A stretch of DNA of 64,000 nt from Erythrocercus mccallii. Its lineage: Eukaryota; Chordata; Aves; Passeriformes; Dicruridae. The position numbers were made by a program, and so were the translations under genes. A model generated the notes under the pieces. That model made no database searches, was not told the origin of the DNA, and was given only the letters and a program-made list of their open reading frames with translations. The stretch lies in assembly GCA_013397435.1 (NCBI GenBank), contig VZRG01000773.1:202278-266277 (forward strand), written 5' to 3'. The first letter of the stretch is position 1; the number at the start of each line of letters is the position of its first letter. Positions 14,472-26,626 of the stretch are shown here, in pieces.

Positions 14472-15672
14472 CTGAAAAATAATTAAATTCCCCTTCATTA
14501 TGTGCCGTGCCCACAAGTACATCAGTTACTTTTAATCATCTATTTTTAAAGTTTATTTTTGAAATCAAAATCAGTAAGCAATTGTAAATTACTTATATTA
14601 CAACACTGTAACAACATGACTTTCAAAGTCCACACAAGACTAACTTCTCATGAACTAGTTTAAACATACCCTGAGGTAATCAAATAGTACGCTGATCCTC
14701 AATGCACTAGAGTGCTGTCATACTTCCTCCCTTAGATCTCTGAAATACAATTATGCAATCTGACAGATTAAAGTAATAGCTACAGCATTTAGCTGAAGCC
14801 CTGAGAAACTTGACTGAGAAGATCAAATCCCCAAAATCTTTTGTACAGTCTGAAATTGCACATATCCAGTAATTTATTGGTACAAAGTTTTGCAGAATCA
14901 ATCTCTCTAGAGTGATCACTTGATAAAATTAGTCAGTACAAACACTCTAGAGAAAACGACATCCCTTCTCTATAGCACTGCTCACTTCTCCATAGGCTTG
15001 AGCTATAATTAAGTACAGACATGCACAGGAATGAGTCACACCTTCAGTGCTGCAGGTTTCCACTCAGTCTATCAAACTACACTGAAAGGTCAGACGAAGA
15101 ACCAGAATCCAGAAGACAAAAATCACTCCCCACTACGAGACTCTGTTTTATAACTCCGCTTTATTGCATTCTACCATCCGCCTTCAACCAAGGCGGTGGG
15201 AGACGCCTGGTTGCGCTACGCTGGTCAGAGCGCACCAGCGGCTCTGCCGGGGTGCGCGGGGCTGCCTCGGCTCCGCCGCAGCAGCATCGCCGCCTTCGCC
15301 GCCGCGAACACCGCGGAGCTGAGGATGCTGCACCCGCGGGCTCCGCGTGCCTCCCGCGGCGGGGATGGGGAACAACCCCCCCAGCCGGACATCTCCCAAC
15401 AGCCCGGCGGGAGCCCCCCTCCGCTCTTCCCCCGCCTCACAGCGTCTCCGCCGCACTGGCGTAAACACGGGAGCCGCCCCGCCCAGGGACAGGTGCCCTC
15501 CGGCTGCAGCCGAGGCGGGACGGAGCGCGGCGGGAGGGGGCACCGCACAGCCCCCTTCACCGGGGCCCAGGTGAAGGGGCTGCTCCGCTGTGCCCCTGAT
15601 AGGAGAGGGGACGGCAAAGCCGCCTCCTCACCACACAAAGATTCGCCCGCCCCCGGTGCCGGCCCCGCTCAC
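14472..15672 (-). other. ABCC5: ABCC5 intron 1 (5' UTR intron)
   Basis: This region lies between the proposed non-coding exon 1 donor (GTGAGC at 15672) and the exon 2 acceptor. The half nearest exon 2 is AT-rich; the half from about 15180 is part of the CpG island. No coding exon is seen. Confidence 0.6.
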
Positions 15673-15715
15673 CTCCGCCCGCTGACGGCCCCGCCGCAGC
15701 TTCTCTGCTCCGCGG
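15673..15715 (-). other. ABCC5: ABCC5 non-coding exon 1 (approximate start)
   Basis: A GGAG|GTGAGC donor at 15673/15672 on the minus strand lies inside the CpG island and upstream of exon 2, which begins in the 5' UTR. A TATAAG sequence at 15743-15738 (minus strand), inside an inverted repeat CCGCT-tat-AGCGG, would place the transcription start near 15710. The donor is seen; the transcription start is inferred. Confidence 0.45.
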
Positions 15716-15810
15716 CCGCGAACCCAAACAACGCCGCTTATAGCGGTTCCGGCGTCCCTACTGCGCCTGCGGGCGGGCGCTGCGGAGGCCGCTCCTTCCC
15801 GATACCTCAC

Positions 15811-15875
15811 GGGAGATATAGTCCTCTCCACAGAGCTGGACACTCACTGTCTGCCGATAGTGAACTACATTTCCC
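15811..15875. promoter_or_regulatory. Pair of ZNF143-like (SBS) motifs in opposite orientation
   Basis: ACTACATTTCCC at 15864-15875 (plus strand) differs at one position from the ACTACAATTCCC core bound by ZNF143. A second, weaker copy, ACTATATCTCCC, reads on the minus strand from 15822 to 15811. Such sites are typical of CpG-island and divergent promoters. An NRF1-like TGCGCCTGCG lies at 15762-15771. Binding is inferred from the motif only. Confidence 0.5.
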
Positions 15876-16095
15876 TCAAGGCCCCGCGCGGGCCAGCTCC
15901 GTTTGGCCGTGCCCCCGTCCCGCCGCGCCCCGCCCAGCCCCGTCCCGCCGCCGCTGCCGCAGCGTGGGGGGTCTGGAACGTTCGCCGCCCGCCAGGGCGG
16001 CCCCGCGGCGGGGCGGGCGCCCCGGGGCACCGCTCACAGCACCGCACTGGGCCACTGCACCTATCCGCTCATCACCGCTCGGGAGGGCGGCAGCG

Positions 16096-16140
16096 CAATG
16101 CAATGCAATGCAATGCAGCGTAGTGTAGTGTAGTGCAGTG
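16096..16140. repeat. Degenerate pentamer array, 9 units
   Basis: Nine consecutive 5-bp units: CAATG x4, CAGCG, TAGTG x3, CAGTG. All fit YARYG. The array sits in the CpG island about 0.4 kb upstream of the proposed ABCC5 start. Two different homogenised blocks joined by one intermediate unit suggest tandem expansion followed by point change and re-expansion. Confidence 0.85.
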
Positions 16141-17981
16141 CGGGAAGGACGGGTCCTTCCACCGAGCCAGTGCCGGTGGTAAGAATTGGAGTCCGCTCTG
16201 TTCGGACACCGCACACAGAGCCGAAGGGCTCTCGGTGCTGGAGCGGGCGGGGGAGATCTCGGTTTCCCCCCGTCGCGGCGCTCCCGGCAGTGGGGGCTGC
16301 CGCAGGGCGCTGCCCGGTTTGCAGAGGCGGAGCGGCTGCCGGTGTGGCGGACAGAGCAGGAGCGGCGGTCTCGGTGTCCGCCCCTCCCGGGCGGCCCGCG
16401 GCTCGCACCAGCCTGTCACTCGCTGCCGGTTATCTGCAGCCCCTCGGCCGGGGAAAGTGCGACGTGCGCTTATCTGGGGCTTAACCTTGGCCGCAGCCGG
16501 GGCCGCAGTCAGAACCGGCTCCTGTGCGCGGCGGCCGTGCCCCGGCAGCCACTGCCGCAGGCCTGCGACGCGCTTCCCAAGGAGCCGGGCGTGATTCCCT
16601 TGCCAAGCCCCAGCTGTGCCCTTCCAGCTCCCTCAGACCAGACCACCTGAAGGGACAGGGAACTTGTCCCAGGGCTTTCACAGCCAAGCTCTTCCGGCTG
16701 AAAGGGATGGAAGCTGCGGCTGGATGTCCCTGTGTGGTGGTGGCTGAGGGCCAGCAATCCTGCTTCCCCAAAACACAGGGTGCTCAGCCCCCGCCTCAAG
16801 GGAGTCCGTGAAGGAGATGGACACAGCTGCGTTTCCTCTCACAAAGAGCTGTAAATATCCTTAACAAACCCTGAGCTGTAGCTTCTCCCCTGCTGCGTTT
16901 AAATACCCTGTCCTCAGCTGACATCTTCCTTCCACCAGCCAGATTTGGCTGATGTCTCATTTAAGTGGTTTATGTAACGACTGCCTGTTTGCACCGCAGT
17001 CCTTGCTCTCCTGTCAGGAATGTTTGCAAGAGTCAGTTTGATAGAAATGCTGAAATAAACTCAGGTAAGGAAAGGAGATGGGAATCTGGAAATAAAAGTG
17101 GACCAGCATATTCCCCCCCAAGCCCACAAGTCAGAGGTACAGGTAAAAGGTGTGAACTTGCAAATAACAATTCAAGGACACCCTTAAGGTACAAGAGAAT
17201 TGCTGCAGAGCTCCCTGACACACATGGTCACACATCCTGCAGACCTCTGACTCTGTTTCTGGGAAAAAAATGAGAACCAGGTCTATTGCAGATGCTCTTA
17301 ACATTTTGGGACAGGGGAACTGACTGACAGACATACCTTGCCCTGATATAGCAAAGAGCAAATGTAGCTGCTGCATTTTTCTGCAGTCTCTTCCCCAAGG
17401 CTCACAATCAAGTTTCAGATTGGTTGGACTGGCATTTTGTTGGGGAAGGAGCTCAAGGTGCACTTCATGCTTTATAAATGCTATGTCCCAGCAAAATGTG
17501 AATTTTAAGACAGAAGCCAGGAGGCAATTTACAGTAAGTTTCTGAACAGTCATTAAACTGACCTTTGTCTGTACCAAACACACTGGAATGTAGGAGTGAG
17601 TCAATGTCTAAATACTGAGCTGTGTAGTTAAACAGCATAAACAGAAAGGACAAAGCATGAATGATGGGGAAAATTAAACTGTGTTAAAGCTTCAAGGTGA
17701 ATCACTGATATTTTAGGGTGTTGACCTGAAATTGTTCTGAGTGTAAGCATGTCTTTGGCGCCTGGGCTGTGGAGGCAAACATATCTGCTTTTTGGAAGTG
17801 GCTGGCTCTTTTTTGAGCTGCTAAAATGCTCTGCATCACGTACCTGGAAAGGAAGAAGAATATAAACCTCCATTATGCCGAAATCATTACAAAATGTGTT
17901 CAGAAGGATGAGCAGAGACTGTTGTTTAAGCCAAGGGAGCCAGAGCTCTGCCTACACTTGTTCTGTGCTGTGTTTCTCCAG

Positions 17982-18038
17982 TGCTGGAGGAGGTCTGAGA
18001 GTAAAAGGGAGGACATGAGTGCTAGAAGAAAACTGCTG
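17982..18038 (+). other. Candidate exon, possible start codon
   Basis: Acceptor tgtgtttctccag precedes 17982 and a near-ideal donor CTG|GTAAGT follows 18038. Of the three frames only the in-phase 19-codon frame is open. It contains an ATG with G at -3 followed by SARRKLL. This could be a first coding or a 5' UTR exon. No protein family is recognised. Confidence 0.2.
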
Positions 18039-21000
18039 GTAAGTAATGATGTGTATACTCCACTCAGCTCTGGGCAATGGGCTGGCAGCAGCATCAGGAG
18101 TGTTTTCACACCTGTGGTCCTATGAGTACATTCTCCCTGAGTACGATGGTGGGATGAAATGCTTAAGTAGGCATAACCCACTTTTTAGTGTGTCACAAGT
18201 CTCCTCCAGCGTTTGTTCTAAAGGCTATAAATGTACTGGTGCTACCAGCCAGAGGAGTTACATCTTTAGCTCCAGTGGCAGCAGCTAATGCTTTTAGTGC
18301 TGTGAGTCCTGGATTCATCCCTGAGGGATGGGAGCTGTTACATAAACAAGGCCTGTACGGTATTAAAACTTGCCCTGACTCAAGATCTGGGATTTGCTGT
18401 AATCAGCCCTGACTGCAAAAGAAAACTAGAGCCAGACCAAAGAGCCAACAGCAGCTTCAAAGCCAAGGCCTGCAGACCAGGGTGAGGAAGCAAGGAAGCA
18501 ACACCTGACAATTAGTTTTCTTAGAGGTGTCCAGGAGCTGCTCCCCTCCACCCAAAACAGCCATCAGCAACAAATCTAAAGCAATGCTTGAAACAAACTG
18601 ATTTGAGCCATTGGAGCAGAAAATGGAGCATCTCCAGATTGATCAGGAAAACCAAGGTTCAGTTTGTGGGAATGTTGGTCTTTGTTCATCTGTCTGTCCT
18701 ATTACATCTTCCTTGTAGGACCTGAGGACCTGCTTCTGCCTTTTAGGGAACTGGAGCATGTACTGCCCAAGTGAATAAACCGAGCTGAACCCTGGATGAA
18801 AACAGAGAGACAGACTTCTCAGGACATCTGAGCTTGAGGAGCATGGCTGCACTCAGTGCTCACTGTTTGGGTTCCTATCATTGCAATTAAGACCAGCCAT
18901 GCGAAACCCTGTTACACACAGGACTGGGAAGCAGCGAGTTTCTTATGTGCTGAAGGGATGCAAATACCTGGTGAGCCCAGAAGCCTCTGGCTGCAAAACC
19001 TGGGTGAGTGACTAATGGGATGTTGCAGTCAGTGTTTTACTACTGGCAAAATATTGCAATGAGACACTGAGATAAAGCAGCTTTTCTCTTTGCCTTGAAA
19101 GAAAAGCTGTTCCCCAAAGAAGCAGCATGATGTGACTGGACTGGTGACCATGGAATTATGCAGAGTACCAGGAGGGTTAACAGGAGTAGAGAACTGTCAC
19201 ACTAGACTTGCCACTCACCCACTGCTTCCTTTCAGGCCTGTGGGTTCTGTGAGCTATCTGGGGAACACAATATGCTTTGGTCAGTGTGGATGGTCCTTGA
19301 GGAGGTATCTTCTTTGACACAAATCTGGACACTGGAAAGACCAGTTCTTTCCCCTCCCCCAATTTCCCTTTCCTATGTACCTCATATGCAGTGGACATCA
19401 TCTTCTGACCCTTCTTCACTGGGATGCTTGGTCCAGGGTGCTGACACTTGCATTTTCAGCATGAGTTTCCTGATTGTGTCCCTCCTGATGAGCATGCTGA
19501 CAGTCGTTATGCTTGCTAGTGGTTTTCTACTCTCTTGCTGAGCAGAGCTCTCAGCCATGAAGTGCAGAACTCACAGATTAATTGGACAGCTCAAGTAGAA
19601 GTCCCATGACCAAATTTAGCCTGAAGCACTGCAAACCGTAACAAGTCCAGAAATAGGGAGGTCTGAAGAGACTGCATTATCAGTTTGTTCATGATTCTCT
19701 ATCCCTGTGCAGTGGCCAATCTTTTAATGTCCATCATGTCCAAATCTCCCTCCCACACACAGCCTGTTCAGGACTTTGAGCTCCCAGAGCAGTCTGAAAA
19801 ATTTCCCATTGCACTGCAACTACTTCAGGTCACTCTTCTGGAAAATAATAATTTAGCCTCAGCTGGGCCACATGAACCACCAATCCATGTGGGCAGCTTG
19901 GCAAATTGAAACAAGTTGCCCACATAGGTAGGTACATGTTGCCAACAACTGGAGGTTAAAGAGACACTGCTATTCATTTTCCTTTGTATCTTGTATCCAC
20001 TTTCACAGTTCCAGAGGGAAGAAAATTTTTGTAGCAAAAGCATCAAGAAGATCACTGAGGCTAGTCATTCTTAATCCATCATACTTAGGCTAGAGTTAAC
20101 ATCCCTTTGAGGAAACAGGAAGGGGAGCAGAAGTCAACCTGGTACTTGTAGCAAGGCTGTTGCAGACTGCTGTGGCTTGCTCAATCATTCCCCTCTTCAA
20201 TCTCACTAGAAAATAAACAATTTGGGGACATCAGTAGGCTGGGTTTGTCACATGAAAACCACAGTCCAGTCTTCTGCAAACAATGATGTTAATAATCATC
20301 AATAACATTGCACAATAGGTCATTATTGTTACAGCAAGAATTGGGTACCGTTGCTTTTAATTCAAGAAAAATTATGGTATCTAATGGATTTGGCCATGGC
20401 TTGCCATTGAAGAACTAGAGGCACCAATGATCCCTTCACATATTTAGTGCTGCTAACATCAGAGTCTTCCTGAATATCCTTTTGCGCTGGTCTGGAGAGG
20501 GTCATGAGCACTGCCCTCCAAGCTACCTGCAGCAACACCTGGATAGACACAACTGTCCGTGCTGTGCCAGGCATCTCCCTGTCTGCTGGACATGGATACT
20601 TGTCCACAAGACTATGCACACATCAACCATATACAGTTCATGCCTACCTGGTTCCATCCAAACACACAGCACAGAGCTGATAACCTCCCTGTATGGACCT
20701 GGCAGCAAAACCTTTCCCCCATCCCAGTCATAGCTGCACAGAGAGAAGTTAGCACACTTGGAGCACTGAAGACCCAGTGCCACAAACCAAACATTTTCCT
20801 GGAACTCAGCTGAATATTTCCTGGAACTCAGAGTGGCTGCTCTGATTTTCAGGGCATGTGAGGCACAGGACCTTTTGGGATGGTCAAGACCTAATCAACA
20901 CCACATGAATTCCTCACTTCACAGAATGAGCACTCTCTGAGCTCTTACTTTTTCATTACTGCAGTCTCATTGTGCTTACAGCTCTGCAAATGACTCATCC

Positions 21001-24000
21001 AGGCATTCAAGTTCGTCTGCTTTATGTTGATTCAGTGCTGAACAATCTGTGTTGCTAATCAGAAACTGGTGAGAGTGAAGGCCAGTTCACACAGCACAGT
21101 GGAGAGCTGTTATTTCCCCACCCTTTGCCCAGAAAAATACTCAAGAGAGATATGATGTGTTTGGAACTAGAGAAAACAGGAATCTTTTCTCCTGACCCAT
21201 TTTAGCAGGAGTTCATTAATCTTAATATACCTGTGCATTTGGCTTTCCTGGAAACACACTGTACTTGCTTGATGTTTGTGCAAAGCTGTTGGTAGTGTGG
21301 GCGTTCGCATTGTGATTATGTTTCAGAGGATGAGGCTTCTAAGCTGATCCAGGCAGAGATACCACTCCAGGCTGCAGCAGTACCACCCATTGCCTTCCCA
21401 TCAGTTCATGTGGGAGGATGAACTTTCCTAGCCAAGCTAACGGTGTTTTACTCTTGTTCTCAACAGCTTCTACAAATAGTCATGCTTTTGTAACAAATGT
21501 CTCTTGGTGGTATTTTTCTTTTTTCAGGCTTTGATCATCCTGCCCTCTTTCTGCAGCATTTATGCTTGTAAAAGTGCAGAAGTAAAAGATGCGATGCTGT
21601 GCTGTATCACCCAGATTAAATTTGGGTTGTAATTCATCATTCAGGTCGGGAGGAGAAAGCACTGAAAAAGTATCTTATTTCATATGCTATTTTCTTTGGG
21701 TTTTACAATACAAATAAAACCCTCCCAACACAATTAGCAGCAACTTATTCAGAACTGATTTTCTTACAGGGAAAAACGAGAAGGTTTCAAAGCTGTTGCA
21801 ATGTTTGAAGTGTAATCCAGTGCAGAAAACCAGTTCAAGGCAGTTCATACCTGGACTGATTGTTCCATTTTCCTTCTATAAACCTGATAATTCAGAGGAC
21901 AAGATCAGTTCAAGGGCAAAGCACTGCCCAGGGACCAGTGCAGACCTACACGGGTAGCAAGTTTTGTGATTCCTACGCCTTGCACTGTACCCACGGCTAA
22001 TGAGTAATCGATAGAAGCCAGCAGCATGGGTCAGGCTGAAGCCTGCCTGCTCTCACTGGCACAGCAGACTGTGTCGTATGGCTGGTTATTTGATTAAATT
22101 AGTGGAAAGAACAAAACAGTGCTCTGATAAAAAAGCTGGAGATGTGTCTGTATGAGTATTAACGGGCTGGGATGCATTCTAACTATACCACTCCTTCCTT
22201 GGGAGTTAGATCCTCTCAGCTGGACCCCTGGTTCATTTTCCGTAGTCTGCAGGTGTGCAGCAGTGGCTTTGGTTAGCCTGAGGGATGCAAGGAAAAACTC
22301 CTCTAACCCCTCTCCAAAAGCAGCCCAGGATTGTCCCCAAGCCAGGGCATAGAAAAGGGAAATGGCCACATCAGAGTATTATGTTCAGTTCAGTTTGCTT
22401 TTCTGAAACAGTTTTTGGGTTGGCCAAGCAGCCATGGCTGGGGCCATACGTAGGCTGTGGCAGAGGGAACTGGTTTAAACCTCACAAAACCCAGACCTCG
22501 TGGCCACAGCATGATGCAGCACGACCTTCCCACTGGCTCCCAGGGACATGGTCATAGTCTGCTGCCAGGGCAAAGCACTCTCTGTCCACTACTCATCTGC
22601 CTCTGTGAAAACAAAGCTGTGGGTCCACTGAGGTGAAAGTGTCACTGCTTCCAGCTGCATGGAAACAGCAGAGCCAGGCACAGCAGCAAGGTCACTTGGC
22701 TGGCCTGTATTGGGATATGGACTCCTTTTAGTTGGCTGCTTATGCGGCTGTGCAGAGCCTGCTGGATGGGCACCATCAGGATGTACGATGGAAAAGTGAT
22801 GTGTGGATGCAGTGACAGCCCTGCGTAAAAGTGCAAAGTCTGCCTCCTGCTGCTGTCTCTGCCAGCACCCAAAATGCTGCAGCTCCTGCTCCATGAGCTG
22901 CACATCAGACATGGACAGACACCACCTCTCATCTTCCAGCAGATGATGAGCTTGCCACTAGCCCAGTCATCACTCCCCTTATCCTAAATCCTCCCCATTT
23001 CCTATCTGTTGTGAAGTGACTCTGCCAGCAAAGGGTCTTGGGGATGCTGCATAGCAGTGACATCCAACACCTTCCTCTGCTGCTTTCTCCTCTCCCAGGA
23101 CAGAGTTCATGGATGCCATGAACTCTCTCACCACCTGCTCTCATCCTCTGCAGAGATGCTTGCTGATGACAGTTCAGCTGCTCATTACATACCTTACATC
23201 TGCATCCTTCCCAACTCCTGGGAAGACAGGATGCTTCTCTGGTGCTTGATAGTGGCAATATAAGGAAGCCACTGCAGGGACTGCCATTACTGCTGGAGTC
23301 AAGATCTCTGTTTCCTCATGTGTCCTAAAACCCTGGGGCTTTTCCATAGTGGAAACACAGCCAGCTTGTATTTGCCTCTGTGCTCTCAGGTGTCCCTCTG
23401 AGGGACATGGGAAGGATAAGCCAGCCTGAGCAAGCACACAGCAAACAGCCTGTGGGGAGAGGACCATTCTGTCCCATTGGAAACAGCATAAACAGCATGA
23501 ACGAAAAAGGCTTCAAAAAAAGGAGAAAAATAATTAAAAATGCTGGGAGCCCCTGGCGGTGCCTGGAATCCCACGTGCTCGAGAAAAGGCCGTCTGGGAT
23601 GCCAATTTTGGAGCTTGCCAGTGTGATCAGCCAGTTTTAGAAGCAAATGAGGACAGCCAAGGTCAGAGAGCGTTGGGCCTCTGGGATTGTTGCTGTGTGG
23701 CTGAAAACTAGGAAAAAGGGGAAGCTGCAAGTCAAACACAGCTCTGTCCTTGCTGCTGCAGCTGGGGCTGGGGCTCTCCCAGGTCTCAGGGGCTGACACA
23801 GCTGCACACAGGGGTAATGGGGACAAGAAGGTGGGGTTTTTAGGGGACTCCTGCTTGGGGTTGCAGGGCAAGGCAGGAAGTTAAGTGTTCAGAAAGCAAG
23901 GTGATGGGAACTCTAGGGAGCAGTAAGTAATTATCAGGGCTTGGGAGACTTGGTCTGTTCTGCTGCTGGGGGAGAAAGCAGAAGAGACAGTTGTCTGCTG

Positions 24001-25506
24001 CTTTCCTCTCCTAGAAAGAGCAGAAGAGTTCCTGGGGATTCCTCAGACAATCCCCCTGTGTACATCTTGTTTTGCTGATCTAATTGCTTTTGCTTCCTTG
24101 GGAAGTGCTGCCTGAGCACCAGGAGCCACCCTGCACAGCCCCCAGGAGCTCCATGCTCCCCTCTGTGCATTGCTAACCCCAGCCCCCACAGGCCTTGTGT
24201 GGGACTGGCACAGTGAGTGGTGGATGAGTGCATGTGTCCTGGTGCACTCTTGGCCCCTGAGCAGTGGATTAGAGCCACAGTGCAAGGAGGCTGGGTCTCA
24301 GTCTGGGTGGCCATGGCATTCATTCAAACCTCCTCTCATTGCTTCAGCCAGTGGGACCATGGGGACAACCACTGTGGGACACCAAAAAATTTGGGACAAA
24401 GCATAAGCAACAGCCTAGGTTAGCCATGGTGAAGCCTGCAGTGAAGATGTATATCCCAAGAGGAAATACTGATCAGTCTGAAACTTAAGAGGCTGCAGAA
24501 ATCCCTGAAAAGGAAGGCGTGTATCTGGTGTAGGTTTGTTTTGCCACACAGAGCCATGTCACGTGCCTGTCCCATGTGCTGCAGGCAGGGACAATCCCCC
24601 AGCTGTTCTGAGCCACAAATAGGAAAAGCCCCCTGTGTAATCATGGCTTAGGTCAACTGGAAACAAAGCACTCCAGCTGCTGTGTGCTGCTCTCCATCGT
24701 GACTTGGGAGGACAGGAACCCCCCCAGCTGCAAGGATGAGAACAGTGCTTGAGGAGTGGGAGCAGCTCAAGGGTCTGCAGCCTGGTTAATTCAAAGCACA
24801 GCCCCACAACCCCACAACACTTAGAATAACAAACAGCCTAACACTGACAACCAGAAAATAGCCCAGCCTCCAGGCTCCCCCTGCCCTCTCTCAAAGACCG
24901 GGGAGATGTAAAGCCCTTGAAGCATCAGGACCACCTCCTCCAGAATGCATTTACAGGGTGAGAGCAGGGAGACAGTGGTGAATTCTTGGGGTGCTCAGCA
25001 GCTTGTTATGTGACCACAACTGTACCACATCTCGAAATTGTGGCTCAGTTCCTCTTCCTAAAAAACGTGTGACTGCTGGAAAGCATGTGATAGAGGCAAA
25101 GGAGAGTCACTGTATGAAAGCAGAGCAAGGTCTCAAACCACTGCTGGGCAGAAGATCCTCCCCATGAAGGAGCAGCTTCTAACTTGTTCTTAAAGACAAA
25201 AGATTGAAACAATTTGAACTAATGAAACATACACTATTCAGACCCAGCTCCTTTTTGAAGTGAGGCACGTGTACTGTCAATCACCAGCTGCTCCTGACTT
25301 GAAAATACAGCAGCTCCTCATGTGGGTGGGAAAAATGAGCTCCAGCATTGTACAGCTTTTGTGAATCCTACTGCTGCCTCCTCTATCTTTAAAAAAGCTA
25401 GGGTCTGCACTTTGCAGTGCACTTACTGTGGCTACAGTCTGGTCTGAATTAAGTTCAACTCTCGGTGTTCATTTGTCACCTTTCTGTTTCCTCAATGTGT
25501 TCGCAG

Positions 25507-25590
25507 TGATGCATAGATATGGTTTTGAACAGATTTTACTGCAGGCATTTATCAAATCAATCAGATCACACCCTGATGTCCTGGTTGCAG
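25507..25590 (+). other. Candidate exon of an unidentified plus-strand transcript
   Basis: It is preceded by a long pyrimidine tract ending tgttcgcag and followed by GCAG|GTAGAG. Only one of three frames is open: two bases, 27 codons (MHRYGFEQILLQAF through HPDVLVA), then one base. That phase is compatible with the next candidate at 26562. No family recognised. Confidence 0.3.
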
Positions 25591-26561
25591 GTAGAGATAC
25601 GATTTAGATCAAGTTTCTGGCTGAACACCTATGTCACCTGTAGGTCAGAATAGGCCTGGGTAATGTCTCTGCAAGGAGAATCCCTGCACCATCCAGCTGT
25701 GTGTGGGAAGAGCTGGGTCTTGGCTGTTCACTGCATGCTCTGGACTCTCTTCTTGCATCAGCACAGAGAAGTTACTGCAGTCATGGTATCTTTGGGCTTA
25801 CCTTTGCCCTGTTTTGCACTTTATGTCATTGCAGACACACCTTCAAAGCCCAAGCCAGGTCTTTACAGATGCCTTTCCCCAAGAGGCTGTGACTCCCTGC
25901 ACTGCAGGGGTCAGAGCTGTTGGGTTATCTCTTTGGGCCAAGGATCAAAGCTGAGTATTAGGATCCTGGGAAGTGTGTTTATTCCCATATATAGTGTTGG
26001 CACTGCAGTCATGTCTGGAGTCCCTCTTTGGAAGCAGAGGCACTCCAGTAGGGACAGACAGCCCCAGAGGCAATCCAGACTGACTCTGACAGCATTCATC
26101 AAGCCTGACTGGGTGTGGTGGAGATAAAAATTTCATTTCATCTCAGGTTTGTGAGAGGAAACAATTTTGATAACTATAAGGCAGCAGGTGTCAAACTTTG
26201 TGCTTGGTGGTATCACCGGTGCTTTGGGTTGTGGTTGATTGCAAAAGGGTGAAAAGAAGTAGAAATAACACATCTGTTTAGGGCACCCAAGCCAGCACTC
26301 AAACAAGAGAACTGCAGACAAGTAGAGACTGGGAAGCTGTTCCTAGAGAATAAGCATCCCAACTGCCTGTGCCTAATACTCCCACTGATGTGACAGAAAA
26401 CTGATGGGAGCACTGAGATTAATTCCTCCATGTATCTTAGATACAGACCCTCCTCACATGGCTGAGCACATTATGTTATAGCATTATTAATTGCTTTGAC
26501 TTGGAAGAAACAGAAAAAAAGAATCTCTAATCTAAGAGACTTTATCTTTTCTGGTTTCCAG

Positions 26562-26626
26562 TGTATTACCTTTTCTTTGGTATCTACTACAGCTGGAACG
26601 AGCACATCTACGCTACCAGGAAAAAG
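26562..26626 (+). other. Candidate exon, possible membrane helix
   Basis: Acceptor ctggtttccag and donor AAAAAG|GTCATT bound 65 bases. In the frame that follows 25507-25590 in phase it reads YYLFFGIYYSWNEHIYATR, an aromatic hydrophobic run with a basic end, as in a membrane helix. All three frames are open, however, so the frame is not proved by this exon alone. Confidence 0.3.

Larger units (their letters stand above)
15180..16640. promoter_or_regulatory. CpG island, ABCC5 promoter
   Basis: The sequence changes sharply from AT-rich to very GC- and CpG-rich at about 15180 and back at about 16640. ABCC5 is transcribed leftward from it. The right half may also fire to the right: a GTG|GTAAGA splice-donor-like sequence sits at 16178/16179 on the plus strand. 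The long open frames here (up to 310 codons) are a by-product of few AT-rich stop codons and are not called as genes. Confidence 0.8.

Noticed and set aside
15184..16650. Many overlapping open frames up to 310 codons on both strands
   Set aside because: They lie in a CpG island where stop codons are rare, use all frames at once and are Arg/Pro/Ala/Gly-rich. They look like composition artefacts.
18207..18240. Peptide AINVLVL resembling a cationic amino acid transporter helix
   Set aside because: The similarity stops after seven residues and no other transporter segment is in order, although 26562-26626 has a faint likeness to the family's last helix.
19266..19290. MLWSVW peptide resembling the last helix of 5-HT3 receptors
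   Set aside because: The preceding residues are not hydrophobic and no other receptor segment is in order; a six-residue match is chance.
23386..23871. 161-codon minus-strand open frame
   Set aside because: No homology, no splice pattern and no promoter context.
24217..24423. Open frame with WVSVWVAMAFI
   Set aside because: No splice donor follows, and the flanking sequence fits no family.
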